Shown: positions 21,414 through 32,096 of the stretch, piece by piece
Layout: each line of letters begins with the position of its first letter
Numbering within the stretch: position 1 is the first letter of the stretch
Assembly: GCA_025267735.1 (NCBI GenBank)
Contig: CM046293.1
Location: 12,238,560-12,302,559, forward strand
DNA: 64,000 nt
Direction of reading: 5' to 3'
From: Mactra quadrangularis
Lineage: Eukaryota > Mollusca > Bivalvia > Venerida > Mactridae
Made by a program: the position numbers and the translations under genes
The notes under the pieces: model-generated
What the model was told of the DNA's origin: nothing
The model's input: the letters and a program-made list of their open reading frames with translations, nothing else
Database searches by the model: none

Positions 21414-21813
21414 ATTCTGTGAGACCAGTCCCTAAAGGAGTAGCAGGGACACGGACATCAAAGACCGGGTGTTGCGGAACAGAACACGTTGCAGATAATT
21501 GCTGACCCTTAACATTCTTGGTTTGTCAGGTACACACATAAATTAATTTCAGTTGCAAAACAATGTTAATTTAAATTTGTGAAGTTTTTGCAAGCATTCT
21601 TATGAAATTCCTGTTGTAATAACAAAATTCAACTATTATATAATTCTACCATAACGTATGACTAGACATACATTAAATTATCCATTGTTTTCACGCTAAC
21701 CGGATGGAATAGTGTGAGCGTGATAACTCACGCCTCGCGTTCAAGTTTCACGCTCGCGCTAAACGTTCACGTCGCGCTCTCGTATAAATGGAATCCCGAC
21801 CATAGACTTACTT

Positions 21814-21846
21814 GGTCGGTATTCCATTCATAAGGGAGCTCGACGT
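21814..21846 (+). repeat. MITE-C end, head-to-head with 21801
   Basis: 'ggtcggtattccattcataa' begins 12 bp to the right of the inverted end at 21801, making a hairpin of about 30-bp arms. Confidence 0.65.
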
Positions 21847-21959
21847 ATTGTAATAAACCTTTTCCCCATCCAACTTGATGTTCAAATTCAACAACTGACA
21901 CACCCTTAATTTGTTATATTTTCAATATAGTTATATATATTTGTATATGAATTCATGAA

Positions 21960-22065
21960 TGCTTTTTTCATTAACTGGTGATTCGTGATTCGATTCGTGA
22001 ATCGTTACACATGATTCTTGGTTCGGATCAGATCGCCACTTGCTCAACGATCCGCAGCCCTAGTT
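21960..22065 (-). repeat. Half of a 'GGGCTGC-AACGATT' type element
   Basis: The complement of 22040-22065 reads 'actagggctgcggatcgtt', related to the ends of the element at 26845-27577; 'attcgtgaatcg'-type words follow. Only one end is seen. Confidence 0.45.
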
Positions 22066-22680
22066 ACACAAGGCTAAACGGCGATTGCAAGCGTATATTG
22101 AAAATATCAACATTTGTTTCATTTATATTTTCAGCTAATTATAGGGTCATGGTTCGGTGTCATGGTCTTGTCGCATGACGTATTTCCTTCAGCTTTCCAA
22201 ACAAAATCCGGCATATGTAACGATGTCACAAACGTGAGTAGAGGATGTTAGTCGACATCAATGTAAAACATTTCATGTTTAACTTGTAAGATACAGTAAA
22301 GTTCCGCTTTTAAGGCGACTTAGGTTATAGCAAAATCTTGCCATTTTTAGGTCCCACATGCTTAATTTTAGAAGTAGATGACTCTATATCGAGACAGTTT
22401 GGCCATTCAGACCATTGGTGTCGCTTGATATATAGTAGAACGTTACAGTCTTACTCCGATGTTGACTTGTCTGTTTCTTAAATGTTATTATGTGAATTAT
22501 ACCCCACGATTAAGTTTATGAATCGTCCAAATAGCCTATTATATATATGATAAAGCTATCAAATAGATCCTGTTCAACCACAGAGAAATGACATGTGACC
22601 TTCATTGGACATACCGTATATAAATACATTAAAATATGCAAGGGATACAACCGAGTTGAAATATTTGTACTGAGTTTGAT
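22066..22680. other. AT-rich stretch, no gene seen
   Basis: No supported feature. Confidence 0.35.
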
Positions 22681-22684
22681 TTTC

Positions 22685-24760
22685 TATAAAAATCAAAGCG
22701 CTAAATGCACTGGAGTTGTTCGACATAGAAAACATGTTGTGTTTCGGTTACTTAATGTGCTAAAAATGTAAAAAAATATATAGAATAAGAGTTCGTTTCT
22801 TGAAAAATTGACTGCAGAGATTTCGTTGAATGAAATGTATCTTCTAAATGGTGCCATTTGTACTTGTAAACTATGCATGAAAATCCAATTTTCATTGGAT
22901 TATCCAATAAACGAAATCCCAACTAATTTTGAAATTGATTAAAATGCACACTCCCTTAATTGCACAGGTATAATAACCATAGAGGAGTACAGGGAAATAC
23001 AATTGAATGTTCATACAAATTAATTGTATGTGTTAGTAATATGTAACAGAACCACCTGTATACATTCAATAGTGTCACACACGGCGTAGAAATCTACAAC
23101 TTGTATTCATATTTTTTGCATTTAACTTATAATAAGTAATTATCAAGTAATGTGTTATGTAATCTGAAGATGAAGTAATTAAGTTAACTCATTATACCCT
23201 TGGGCTACCGGATATACATTTTATATGTATGTTAGACTAATTAGTTGTACTTACGTACAGTTGTTGAGATGTCAACTAAACTGTATAAAATGTATCGCAT
23301 CTCAGTGACCATCGCTCAGAGAGCCAGAGAGCTTGGTGGCTTTTGGCCATAACCTTAGGTCCACGCTGGACATAGGGCTTATACATAGGTTCCGTAGACT
23401 ATGGATGTTTGTACTTGTATGTTTGGCTACCTTACAATCATGACATTTAATATACGTTTACATGTGATGTTAGAATGAATATTAAACTAGTTAACTATCT
23501 GTGTTGTACTGTTGTATCCTGGTCACGGCACCAAATCAATCAAGTGTGGCGTAGCGGATGCTACGGATTGTTACGTTGCCACACTGTTGTGTGAATCATG
23601 ATATAATTATTTAGATGTTCGAGCGCTGTTAGCGGCTCGAACATATAAGTTAGGAACATTGGTTTGAATCTGGACATATAAGTTATGATATTAGATTTAG
23701 AACTTTATTAAGTATGTTTGTAAACAATAACGATCACGGACCATTATTAAACGTCATATACAAACTTGTGTTGTTATAAACTATATCCCAAGTATTAATG
23801 TTTGTGTTTGTGTAATAAACACATGATTCACACAACAGTGTGGCAACGTAACAATCCGTAGCATCCGCTACGCCACAAATGATAAGTGTTTTTAAATTTG
23901 CAACATAACTTTTAACTTCAATTCATTACCATATCAGAGCTAAGAGAAAAATACAACGTTGAACAATTTGACCAATAATCCTAATAGTCTGTTTAAATTT
24001 TCAATCCATTGATTTATATTAGAGTTCAACATAAATGGTCAGTACGATACTACGTGAAGCATCATGGGTAAAAATGTCTAAATGCCTGAAACCACGTGAC
24101 AATTTTTACATGTACTGAATAAAGAAATATGTTTTTGAGATTTCGCAATATGATATTGTTATCCAAAAAAGGTAATATGCACGTTATATAAAACTGTTAT
24201 ACTGGTCGTTTAATTTCCATGAGAAAGTGTTTAAAATTGTCAATCATTACACAGACCTTTGATAACATAATTAGAATACGCGACGGATAATACCCATTGA
24301 GGTTTGAAAGCACCTTGTATCTTTGGATAGGTATTCCTGTAGTTGTAAGCCAGCATTTTTATTACAATTTTATAATCATGATTATATCTTTTAAAAAAAG
24401 AATAAAAACATACAACGGTTTTATATTAATGTATACGCCGCACTACTTCCTGCGCGTTTTTTGTTGTGCGAAATGAGTTATGCGTCTGAGCCAATAAATG
24501 TTTTATCGTTTACGTATAGTATGGGAAATTAATTCGTCACACCCTTTCAAATTGGGGTTCACCACAGGGAATCTTCACTGTCGTATATATTTTCAGTGTT
24601 TGGTTAAATGTAATTTATACAATATTTATGATTAAAACCTTTCTTAGTAATACCCATGCTTGAAGAGTTGAGTTCCTTCATGTACCTAATAAAGTAGATT
24701 TTGTAGTAAGCATGCTATACTGATTTCTCAAAATTCACGTACATATTCGAACAACTAAAA
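22685..24760 (+). mobile_element. Dispersed element, interrupted; inverted partner at 59.6-60.4 kb
   Basis: Segments 22685-23045, about 24320-24365 and 24498-24760 match, in the opposite orientation and in order, 60372-60010, 60000-59955 and 59955-59690. Identity looks near 85%. The partner copy lacks the ~1.3 kb between the first two segments, so 23050-24310 is probably an insertion, and it contains the MITE at 23545-23877. No coding potential is visible. Confidence 0.65.
23545..23877. mobile_element. 333-bp MITE with perfect 56-bp TIRs
   Basis: The left end 'tgtggcgtagcggatgctac' through 'gtgtgaatcatg' is repeated base for base in inverted orientation at 23822-23877. No long open frame. 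Perfect termini suggest a recent insertion. The target duplication is unclear ('aatcaag' versus 'aatgataag'). Confidence 0.88.
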
Positions 24761-26844
24761 ATCCTATTTATGGTCTGCGCTTTGAAACGATGAGCCTTCA
24801 TAGATTGAAGAGTTATACCAAATCTATTTAATGGTGCAGTTTAAGTGCCATCAGGGTATTTGTATTAGGTGTGTGTCGCGTAGTAATAAATCTACATGAA
24901 GTGGTCTACTAAAGCGGTTGTAACCTTGTACAGGGCGTCCACGTAAACATTGCGTATATAAATATAGCCAGTTTCATTACACACCAATATTAAGGGGTGA
25001 ACTATTTCAACAGTTTTTATAGTTTAATTAGTTTACACTTAATTTATAAACATATCATTATATAAAATTTACAATGTGCATACACGCTATTCAAAATAAA
25101 TCTTACATATAAATTGGTATGTTTGTATCAGTAAAATGCTATTCATGCATTAGCTCATTCACCTATTAAGAGGGCAAGTCTATTAAAGTACAAAAACACG
25201 CATGACCTAGAAAACGACCTGTATATATGTACATGAACGGTATGTTTTATAATCAAAGGAAGGGTCACATGACATATCCATGCGGTTCGACTATTTTATA
25301 GTGACATAACCATTTACATATGACATTGGCTTTCCAAACACAATTTAATAAGATTTGTAATGGATTTAATATGTCGTTAATATAAATCATTTTCAAAACA
25401 TGGCATGTTTTTGTACTTGTAATTTTGGATAAAAGGGATATACAGGCAAATGACTGTGCCAAAAGTATAGAACCAAGTTTAGTCTTAAAAACAGTATTAA
25501 GAACGTACGAAATCACTTACTAATAACATTTGTCACATATAACTGAACGAATTAAAACATGTGGCATACACAGTGTTTAAAACGAAAGTAGGATACTGAG
25601 CTATTTATAGATTTGTTATATGTCGTACTTATTAAACATTAAATTAAACATTTTCATTGGCCGCTTCTTGTCTTTTAAACATTCTTAGGCGGTTAGGATA
25701 TCTTTTTGATATAACGATACAAATGTTGCACAATAACAAGCTCTAGTATCTTCTCATCAGTAAATGCATATTTTAGCACTAATCTGTTTTAGCTAACCTG
25801 ACGCACGTGAGTCTAGTTAGGAAACACCCCAAATATTACGAGAAATATTTTGCTAAGTAATATAACAGAGTGTCTGTTGCATTCAGAGTTATAGAAAATA
25901 TAATTCAAAATCAGGAAATATGAAGTTAAACTTTTGCCTGTATATCCCTTTAATACGTTTATGGGAGAAACATGAGCCTATTGTATAGCTGTTTCATAGT
26001 AGATCTATTTATTCTTATGAAAACAAAATTATTTATTCAATTCGTGTGGCTCAGTGAATATAAGTGTATATATTACTCTCTTGTTTCTATATAGAAAATA
26101 AAGTAATATTTTCTGAATATATTTTCACCCATCTCTTATTTTGACAGTTAGTTTACCAATAAACCTTTGAAACCTTTAATTGTTAAATCGACGCACCAAG
26201 TTAAAAAAATCCACTAGTTATTACTTTTTTTGTTTCTTTTTTCAGCCTTGTACCGATCCAGATTATTTATATTGTGCCCCATCACTATTCTTTGGGTTTT
26301 TTAAGTTACAAATTTACCTATGTCACAAATGTAAGTATAATATATAAATAACGCATGGCAGTGAAGGTGACGGTACAGATTATCAACCCGAGGAATAAAA
26401 TATCAACCGAGACGCTATCGGTATATTTGGCAGAGTATATGGCTGTATACAACTCATGGAAGTGATACAAGATACCTTTACCTTACATAAACTTGATAAG
26501 ACAGTCATATACGTGCTTCTTATAGTTTCACATAGTTCTGAGCCAGATGTATAGAATACATAAACACTGGATTTGTCTGATAATAGTCTGCTTCTTAACG
26601 CGTTATGCAGACTATATTAATTGCAGTGGTAGTTATCCCTTTATGTGCGCGCGCACAACCGAATGTAGTCGTCCGCGACAAATTTGAGGTGGATTTGCCA
26701 CAGTCCACTACTAAACCTTGGGAAACCCTATGTAAAAATTGAATTATTAATAAACTAAGAGACATAACTTGTAAATTATGGCTACTAATCGTTGATAAGT
26801 GGTCTCCCTAAGATAGCGGATAATATAACAATTTGCTATATTAC
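24761..26844. other. 2-kb AT-rich stretch, no gene seen
   Basis: The 83-codon minus frame at 25265-25516 has no splice context or recognisable motif. Nothing else could be supported. Confidence 0.35.
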
Positions 26845-27577
26845 TAGGGCTGCAACGATTCTATTCGATACATCGAAACTCGATTGCAAGGGCGCCGATT
26901 CGATTTCGATTCGGGACCCGCGAGTTTCGATTCGATACTGACTTTTAACATGTTTACATAAGTTATAACGATAAAAGCAAAGGCTCACCTAAAAGACAAA
27001 GTACGTTGACAGTGAAACTGGGGTTAACTTTGTTACATTTCTCTAAAGTTTCCATTACGATTTAAGTAGCATGGAAACTCTGTTCCAAATATTTATTTAC
27101 AGAATATGCCCCAACGCTACGCAAATTGGGTCGGTGTGATTGAATTTTACCGGTCAAGTTTTGATGTTAGTTAATTCAAATTTCAATATATTTGCCTACA
27201 AAGCGTAGGTTTATGTTAAATGTACAGTAGTATATCAAGAACTGCATCTTTCTACAATTTATGCTCCATGCTGTTTATACTTTTTTAGTCGAAATTACAA
27301 TTATAATACATTTTCGCGAACTTTACATTCTGACCCAAACCATTTCGTACTTGAAAAAAGCAAATATTAATTTAGCAGATTTTCGAGTTTCGTGTTATCA
27401 AATTTCAGTAACACTTTTGGTTAGTCCATATTATTTAGTTTTAAGCTCAAATTAATGTATAAATGCATATTTGAAGTAAATTAAATTAATAAATGAATCG
27501 AATCGAAAATTATCGAATCAAAAGGAAAAGCATCGAATCGCATCGAATCGACTTTCCTGTGAATCGTTGCAGCACTA
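26845..27577. mobile_element. ~730-bp TIR element, 'GCTGCAACGATT' ends
   Basis: The left end 'tagggctgcaacgattc' and the right end 'gaatcgttgcagcacta' are inverted. Both are followed by dense 'atcgaatcga' words. Elements with GCTGCAACGATT termini are common class II transposons in animals. Target-duplication length is not clear, so the superfamily is left open. No transposase is present. Confidence 0.75.
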
Positions 27578-27692
27578 ATAACAATGTGATCGAACAAAAT
27601 AACACCCGCTCCGGTATAGGGCTTTAGCATAGGGAAATTCCAGTGAGGTATAATAACATAAATTATACTGTGTTTGGTTGTTTTTTTTTGTT

Positions 27693-27838
27693 GGGTTTAA
27701 CGCCGTAGCGACACATTGTGTAAGTCATATAACGGCGGTCAGCCAACCTACTCAATTCCTGGAAAGGCTAAATCTCTGGATTTAGCTGTTAACCAACTAC
27801 TAAGCACATACTTTCGTCAGTGACTGACAACTGTCAAT
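27693..27838 (-). mobile_element. SINE-1 tail and part of body
   Basis: 'gggtttaacgccgtagcgac' to 'cgtcagtgactgacaactgt' matches SINE-1; it is truncated before the tRNA head. Confidence 0.75.
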
Positions 27839-28404
27839 TTGTTAACTTTTTTGTAAATGCTTAGTAGTTTTGCATTATTTTTTTGTTGGTTGTTGTATAA
27901 CTATACTATGAAATAGCATAAAATGTCATTTAATCTTATTTTACAAGCTTGGTGTCAAATTGTTAACTAGTTAAAATAACCAAGTAGTCTCTTTAATAAC
28001 GTGTTAATTAACCACTTAATTAAAATTATAATTATGTAGTTATCTGGTGGCAAATATATGTCACCATTTTAACAGATTTATACATTTATATTACACCTCA
28101 CTTGCATAACGTCCTCTATATTTAATGTGACGTCATCCGGTCCATAAATCGCATATTGACCGGCTAGCCAGTCCATAATTTTTATATTGACCGTTTATGA
28201 CGTCATCCAGTCTTATTTAACGCAACCTTCATGTTGTGCTAATTACACGGCAACACAAACAGACGAAATGGCTTAGTCGATTAACAAAAATAAAGTATAA
28301 CAAGAAGAGCATGCTATCTTGCTACGTTGCGTGAACATGAAAATCAGGCTGGGATTTTAGATATTTTACACAGTGAAGGATAAAATAATTATTTGAAAAC
28401 ACAT
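27839..28404. other. AT-rich stretch with two TGACGTCA sites
   Basis: TGACGTCATCCGG near 28128 and TGACGTCATCCAG near 28198 are in similar contexts ('attgaccg' nearby) and look like parts of a repeat. A palindromic TGACGTCA can bind CREB/ATF factors, but nothing shows that it does here. Confidence 0.35.
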
Positions 28405-28478
28405 TATTATACTCGTAGTAAAATGTCAGCAACATGAGTGGTGAAAGGATTTAAATTTGGGATAATATACAAATTACG

Positions 28479-28618
28479 CATGGCCTTACGGGCAATATGC
28501 AAGTTTACAGATTGGCTGTTCAGACCTCGGAAGCTATATTGCCCTAAGCTACGCTTCGGTCCATATACCTTCCTCAGTCTGACCAACCAGTCCGTTAACT
28601 TGCATATTGCCCTCATGG
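28479..28618. repeat. 140-bp hairpin-forming inverted repeat
   Basis: 'gggcaatatgcaagtt' and 'tggctgttcagac' on the left are mirrored by their complements near 28590-28612, giving ~60-bp arms at roughly 80% pairing. The overlapping frames on both strands are by-products of this symmetry. Confidence 0.65.
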
Positions 28619-28646
28619 CCGTGTATTATTTGTGAAATATAATATT

Positions 28647-28722
28647 ATGTATTTTTATTATGTTGCTTTATCATTTATTTTTAATATTTATTTTCTTATA
28701 TTTTTCATTGGAATATTAACAG
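28647..28722 (+). other. Hydrophobic frame upstream of EGF exon A
   Basis: The frame of exon A stays open upstream to ATG at 28647 and reads 'YYVALSFIFNIYFLIFFIGI' before 'LTGMCDV'. It could be a signal peptide, making this the first coding exon. The same bases also form a T-rich tract followed by 'attaacag', a good acceptor, and I consider the intron reading at least as likely. Confidence 0.3.
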
Positions 28723-28821
28723 GTATGTGTGACGTTTCACCTGACCAGTGTTTTTTTGAAAATCTTCATACGAAATGTGATTGCACTGATTACATGGCAA
28801 GTGGGTTATACTGTGAAGACC
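28723..28821 (+). CDS. EGF-like exon A
   Basis: The exon lies between 'tattaacag' and GTAAGT and encodes about 32 residues: 'MCDVSPDQCFFENL', 'HTKCDCTDYMASGLYC'. The spacing C-x6-C-x8-C-x-C-x9-C fits an EGF-like module missing one of the six usual cysteines (the third), so one disulfide would be lost. It is class 1-1 like its neighbours. A MITE-A copy is inserted only five bases into the following intron. EGF modules are extracellular protein-interaction units. Confidence 0.65.
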
Positions 28822-28826
28822 GTAAG

Positions 28827-29122
28827 TATAGTGCGTACAAAAAATCAAAGCGTGACGTGTTTTGGTAAACATTAAAAATGAGACAATTCATTTTAGGGGT
28901 AGGCAGTAATGAAATAAAAAATTGTGTAATTCATTTTAACAAAATTAGCATGGTTGATAAACCACCACCACTTGGTAAATCATGCTTGTTATGGTAGACC
29001 ACTTTCAAATACACCAAAAGCAAGACACAAGTAAAACTTATCAAAATTGTCAAAATCCCTTTTCGTTGGTTAGTCCATTGTGCTGTTATTATTAACAGTG
29101 TTTTTTTTTTGTTCGAACTATA
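28827..29122. mobile_element. MITE family A, copy 2, at a splice donor
   Basis: Ends TATAGTGCGTAC and TTCGAACTATA; the interior shares 'aattcattttaacaaaatta' and 'ataaaccaccaccacttggt' with the other copies. Its left edge follows directly after 'gtaag' of the exon A donor. The 133-codon minus frame here (28931-29332) is repeat-derived. Confidence 0.85.
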
Positions 29123-29428
29123 AAAATCATAATCTAATAAAATAGATATACTAGCAATGAAACAATCACATAGAGGACAATCATACAAAGCTGGAAGTAA
29201 ATATCCTTTCAAGGTGCATAATTGCTTCATATTTTTACAAAGCAAATACAACACAAAAGTTCTGAACCAAAATACACTATTATCTTGGTAAGAAAGCATG
29301 AAATAAAATTGCACTTCTGCAAGGGTAGCCACCTTTTGAATTGTGCGTAAAGTTTGAACCCAAACAATTCTGTTGGACTACCAATTCCATTTTTATCGTC
29401 AGTATAGTCATTCTACGATATGTTCCAG

Positions 29429-29521
29429 CTTTCTGTGGGAGTAGTCCATGTGTATTTGGAACTTGCATATCAGACTCATGCGTGTGTGACTCTGATTACT
29501 TTGGTGCTTCATGCGATCAAC
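29429..29521 (+). CDS. EGF-like exon B
   Basis: The exon lies between 'atatgttccag' and GTAAGT. The product 'FCGSSPCVFGTCISDSC' continued by 'VCDSDYFGASCDQ' has six cysteines with spacing C-x4-C-x4-C-x4-C-x-C-x8-C, a textbook compact EGF module with the aromatic-Gly 'YFG' before the last Cys. Class 1-1, 93 bp. Confidence 0.78.
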
Positions 29522-30292
29522 GTAAGTTTTCCACTTATATTGTATATTGAACCAAGCAAAAAAGAGATACCATATTCACTGAGATCCATTGAAATGTACA
29601 CTGATATCAAACAAAAGAGCACGACAACTTATAGTCAAACACACAAAGTTTTCAGTGGTATTTTCATTATGATATCTCATCCCATAGTTTACGTTCCTGT
29701 ACTAAATATCTGATGAAGATGGCTCAATATATGTCTTAGGTCTGTCTATCATTCCACACTAAATGTTTTGTTTTGTGGAATGATTTATCACTTTTTTCAT
29801 ATTTTATAATGAATGTTTTTTACCGAGACAATCTTGACTGGAAACTAGCGGTAATTATGATTTGTCAGACAACCTCAGCACCTTCTCCTAAAGTAGCCAC
29901 AGAGGGCATCGAGAGTAACAACATCGTAACAAAACCATTGAGGTGGTTAATTAAGTTATAAATGTACATTAAAATGTCGGACTTGATTCTGTACAGACGG
30001 ACCCGTTAGAGTATCCAAAATGACGACCTGTATATCACTGTATTTGTACTTTAGTTTGGTAATAATCAAGATCATGGATTTGCTGTTATACTAAAATGTC
30101 CGTTTCGTGACTTGGTCAATCTATCAAAACGTATCATTATAACGTTACGTGTACATTGTAAAGAAAGAAGTTGATGTTTTATAAACAATATCAATATACA
30201 TTGTAGGGAGAAATACTCCATTTATATACTTACTGAATATATCACTATTTAATCTGAGACTTTCAGTGAAGTAATTATTTTATTATTTTTAG

Positions 30293-30418
30293 AATATCTT
30301 CCGTGTGATAGCTCACCATGTGATACGACTGGTACTATGTCTTGCATTGATGGCGTTGGCATGAATGCATATACCTGTGATTGTAATGCGGATTACTTTG
30401 GGGTTTTGTGTGCAGATC
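30293..30418 (+). CDS. EGF-like exon C (tandem copy 1)
   Basis: The exon follows 'tattatttttag' and precedes GTTAGT. The product 'YLPCDSSPCDTTGTMSC' then 'IDGVGMNAYTCDCNADYFGV', ending 'LCAD', has six cysteines: C-x4-C-x7-C-x10-C-x-C-x8-C, canonical EGF spacing. 126 bp, class 1-1. The next exon copy (31763-31888) encodes exactly the same protein, differing by a single synonymous TTT/TTC change. The donor GTTAGT is weaker than the GTAAGT of exons B and E. Confidence 0.82.
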
Positions 30419-30626
30419 GTTAGTGCATTTTGTTTAAGTTTTTGGCTATAGATTTCATAATATTTATTCAATGCTGAACGTCATGCTCTTAAGTAATGAT
30501 TAACGCAGTAATTACTGCTATTCATTCAGATAGTTTATATATGTATCAAATAATAATGTATGTATAATAAGTTTTACATTATTTAAACAGAGACTTAACG
30601 ACATTTGGTTTATTTTTATAGATGCT

Positions 30627-31313
30627 AAGGGTTCATCAATTGTTGAAATTGACAATAACTATCAGGTGGGTGGGGTAACTAAATATATGTAAAATAACTA
30701 TAATTTCTGATATATTTTTATATTTGGTAAGAGATGCATCAAGTGTATTGACATAATTGTGGAAAATACAAAAAAGTATTTCCAAAAAGTCAATACCAAA
30801 TTTTTACACAACACTGTCAACACATGTTTCCACTTTTAGTTTGCGCACAGGGGCCCTATGAATTTCTTCCTTCATGTTGTATATATTGAGAATACAATTA
30901 GAAGGTAAATTTTCATCGGGACCCTGTGACAAAACTATAAGTGGAAACATGTGTTGACAGTGATGTGTAAAAAATTGATATTGACTATTTGGAAATATTA
31001 TTGTGACTCTCCACAAGACATTGTTAATTGATACATAGACGTTCAAAATCAACATTTGGATTTATAAAAAATAGTTTGATAATGTGTTTGGGCTCACAAT
31101 AGGAAGGCTATTTCAAGGTTGGGAAAATGTTTTCATTTCATTCTAAATGGGTATTTTGTTGAGTCATTTATATTTCCCACAGTCATGTCAATACACTTGA
31201 TGCATCTCTTATCTAATATATAAAAAATATCGGAAATTATGGTTACTTTTCATATATTTAATTACGCTACCCACTTGCTAGTAATTGTTAATTTCAACAA
31301 TTGATGAACCCTT
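30627..31313. mobile_element. Nested foldback sequence in intron, copy 1
   Basis: The outer arms (about 30627-30768 and 31172-31313) are imperfect inverted copies from 'aagggttcatcaattgttga' inward. An inner pair (30782-30853 and 30918-30992) pairs again through 'ctgtcaacacatgtttccac'. There is therefore a double hairpin of ~690 bp lying wholly in the intron after exon C. It could be an old foldback transposon that was carried along when the exon unit duplicated. The 83-codon minus frame inside is incidental. Confidence 0.82.
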
Positions 31314-31762
31314 GAATGAAAAAAGTTAATTAAATTGTCTTTTTATCTTTGATTAAGTGGCTATTCGATTTTGCCTCTACATTACAGGCATTCTGGTATG
31401 TTCGATACGAAAGCCATTAAGGTGGTTAATCAAGTTATACATTAAAATGTCGGACTTGATTTAGTCAAGGCGGACCCATTAGAGTATCTAAATTTATGAC
31501 ATGTATATCACTTATTTTTACTTTAGTTTAGTAATTATCAAGTTTATGGATTTGCTATTATACTAAAATGTCCGTTTCGTGACTTGGTCAATCTATCAAA
31601 ACGTATCATTATAACGTTACGTGTACATTGTAAAGAAAGAAGTTGATGTTTTATAAATAATATCAATATACATTGTAGGGAAATACTCCATTTATATAGT
31701 TACTGAATATATCACTATTTAATCTGAGACTTTCAGTGAAGTAATTATTTTATTATTTTTAG

Positions 31763-31888
31763 AATATCTTCCGTGTGATAGCTCACCATGTGATACGACT
31801 GGTACTATGTCTTGCATTGATGGCGTTGGCATGAATGCATATACCTGTGATTGTAATGCGGATTACTTCGGGGTTTTGTGTGCAGATC
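31763..31888 (+). CDS. EGF-like exon D (tandem copy 2)
   Basis: Protein identical to exon C; one synonymous base differs. Same acceptor ('tattatttttag') and donor (GTTAGT). Retention of a clean frame fits either a very recent duplication or selection. Confidence 0.82.
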
Positions 31889-32096
31889 GTTAGTGCATTT
31901 TGTTTAAGTTTTTGGCTATAGATTTCATAATATTTATTCAATGCTGAACGTCATGCTCTTAAGTAATGATTTACGCAGTAATTACTGCTATTCATTCAGA
32001 TAGTTTATATATGTATCAAAAAATAATGTATGTATAATAAGTTTTACATTATTTAAACAGAGACTTAACGACATTTGGTTTATTTTTATAGATGCT

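Larger units (their letters stand above)
17199..21470 (-). mobile_element. APE-type LINE, nearly continuous frames
   Basis: On the minus strand the order is an ORF1 remnant (21413-20879), AP-endonuclease (20878-19811), reverse transcriptase (19807-17370), a short 3' UTR, and a tail of four AAACT-type units at 17199-17218. The 5' end is uncertain and may be truncated near 21470. Disabling changes are few: a TAG inside ORF1, a shift in an A7 run, a TAG at the ORF1/ORF2 junction, a TGA between endonuclease and RT, and a shift at a (TA) run inside the RT. The clade is unclear; the RT style suggests the Jockey/I-like group (inference). Confidence 0.88.
16998..21801. mobile_element. MITE family C element split by a LINE
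   Basis: The left end (16998, 'ggccggtattcaattctaac') and the right end (complement of 21801) are inverted relatives sharing 'ggtattcca', a '.acggg' step and CpG-rich 'cgtgaacgt' words. Between them lies a minus-strand LINE. The simplest reading is a LINE insertion into an older inverted-repeat element. Confidence 0.55.
29935..31404 (+). repeat. Tandem unit 1 (~1.47 kb, contains exon C)
   Basis: Starts near 'ggtggttaattaagttata' and is repeated at 31405 and, partly, at 32883. Exons, splice sites and introns are all duplicated, with only scattered differences between units 1 and 2. Confidence 0.9.

Noticed and set aside
29863..29935. Ser/Thr/Pro-rich exon after 'tttgtcag'
   Set aside because: In the phase required by the EGF exons it hits a stop (TAA) at once. 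No good donor in the open frame.
30620..30665. Small exon after 'tatttttatag' ending before GTGGGT
   Set aside because: It would change the intron phase from 1 to 0 and break the join to the next EGF exon. The same bases form the tip of the inverted repeat.
30804..31055. 83-codon minus-strand gene, repeated at 32274-32525
   Set aside because: Lies inside the foldback arms and is duplicated only because the whole intron is. No motif or borders.
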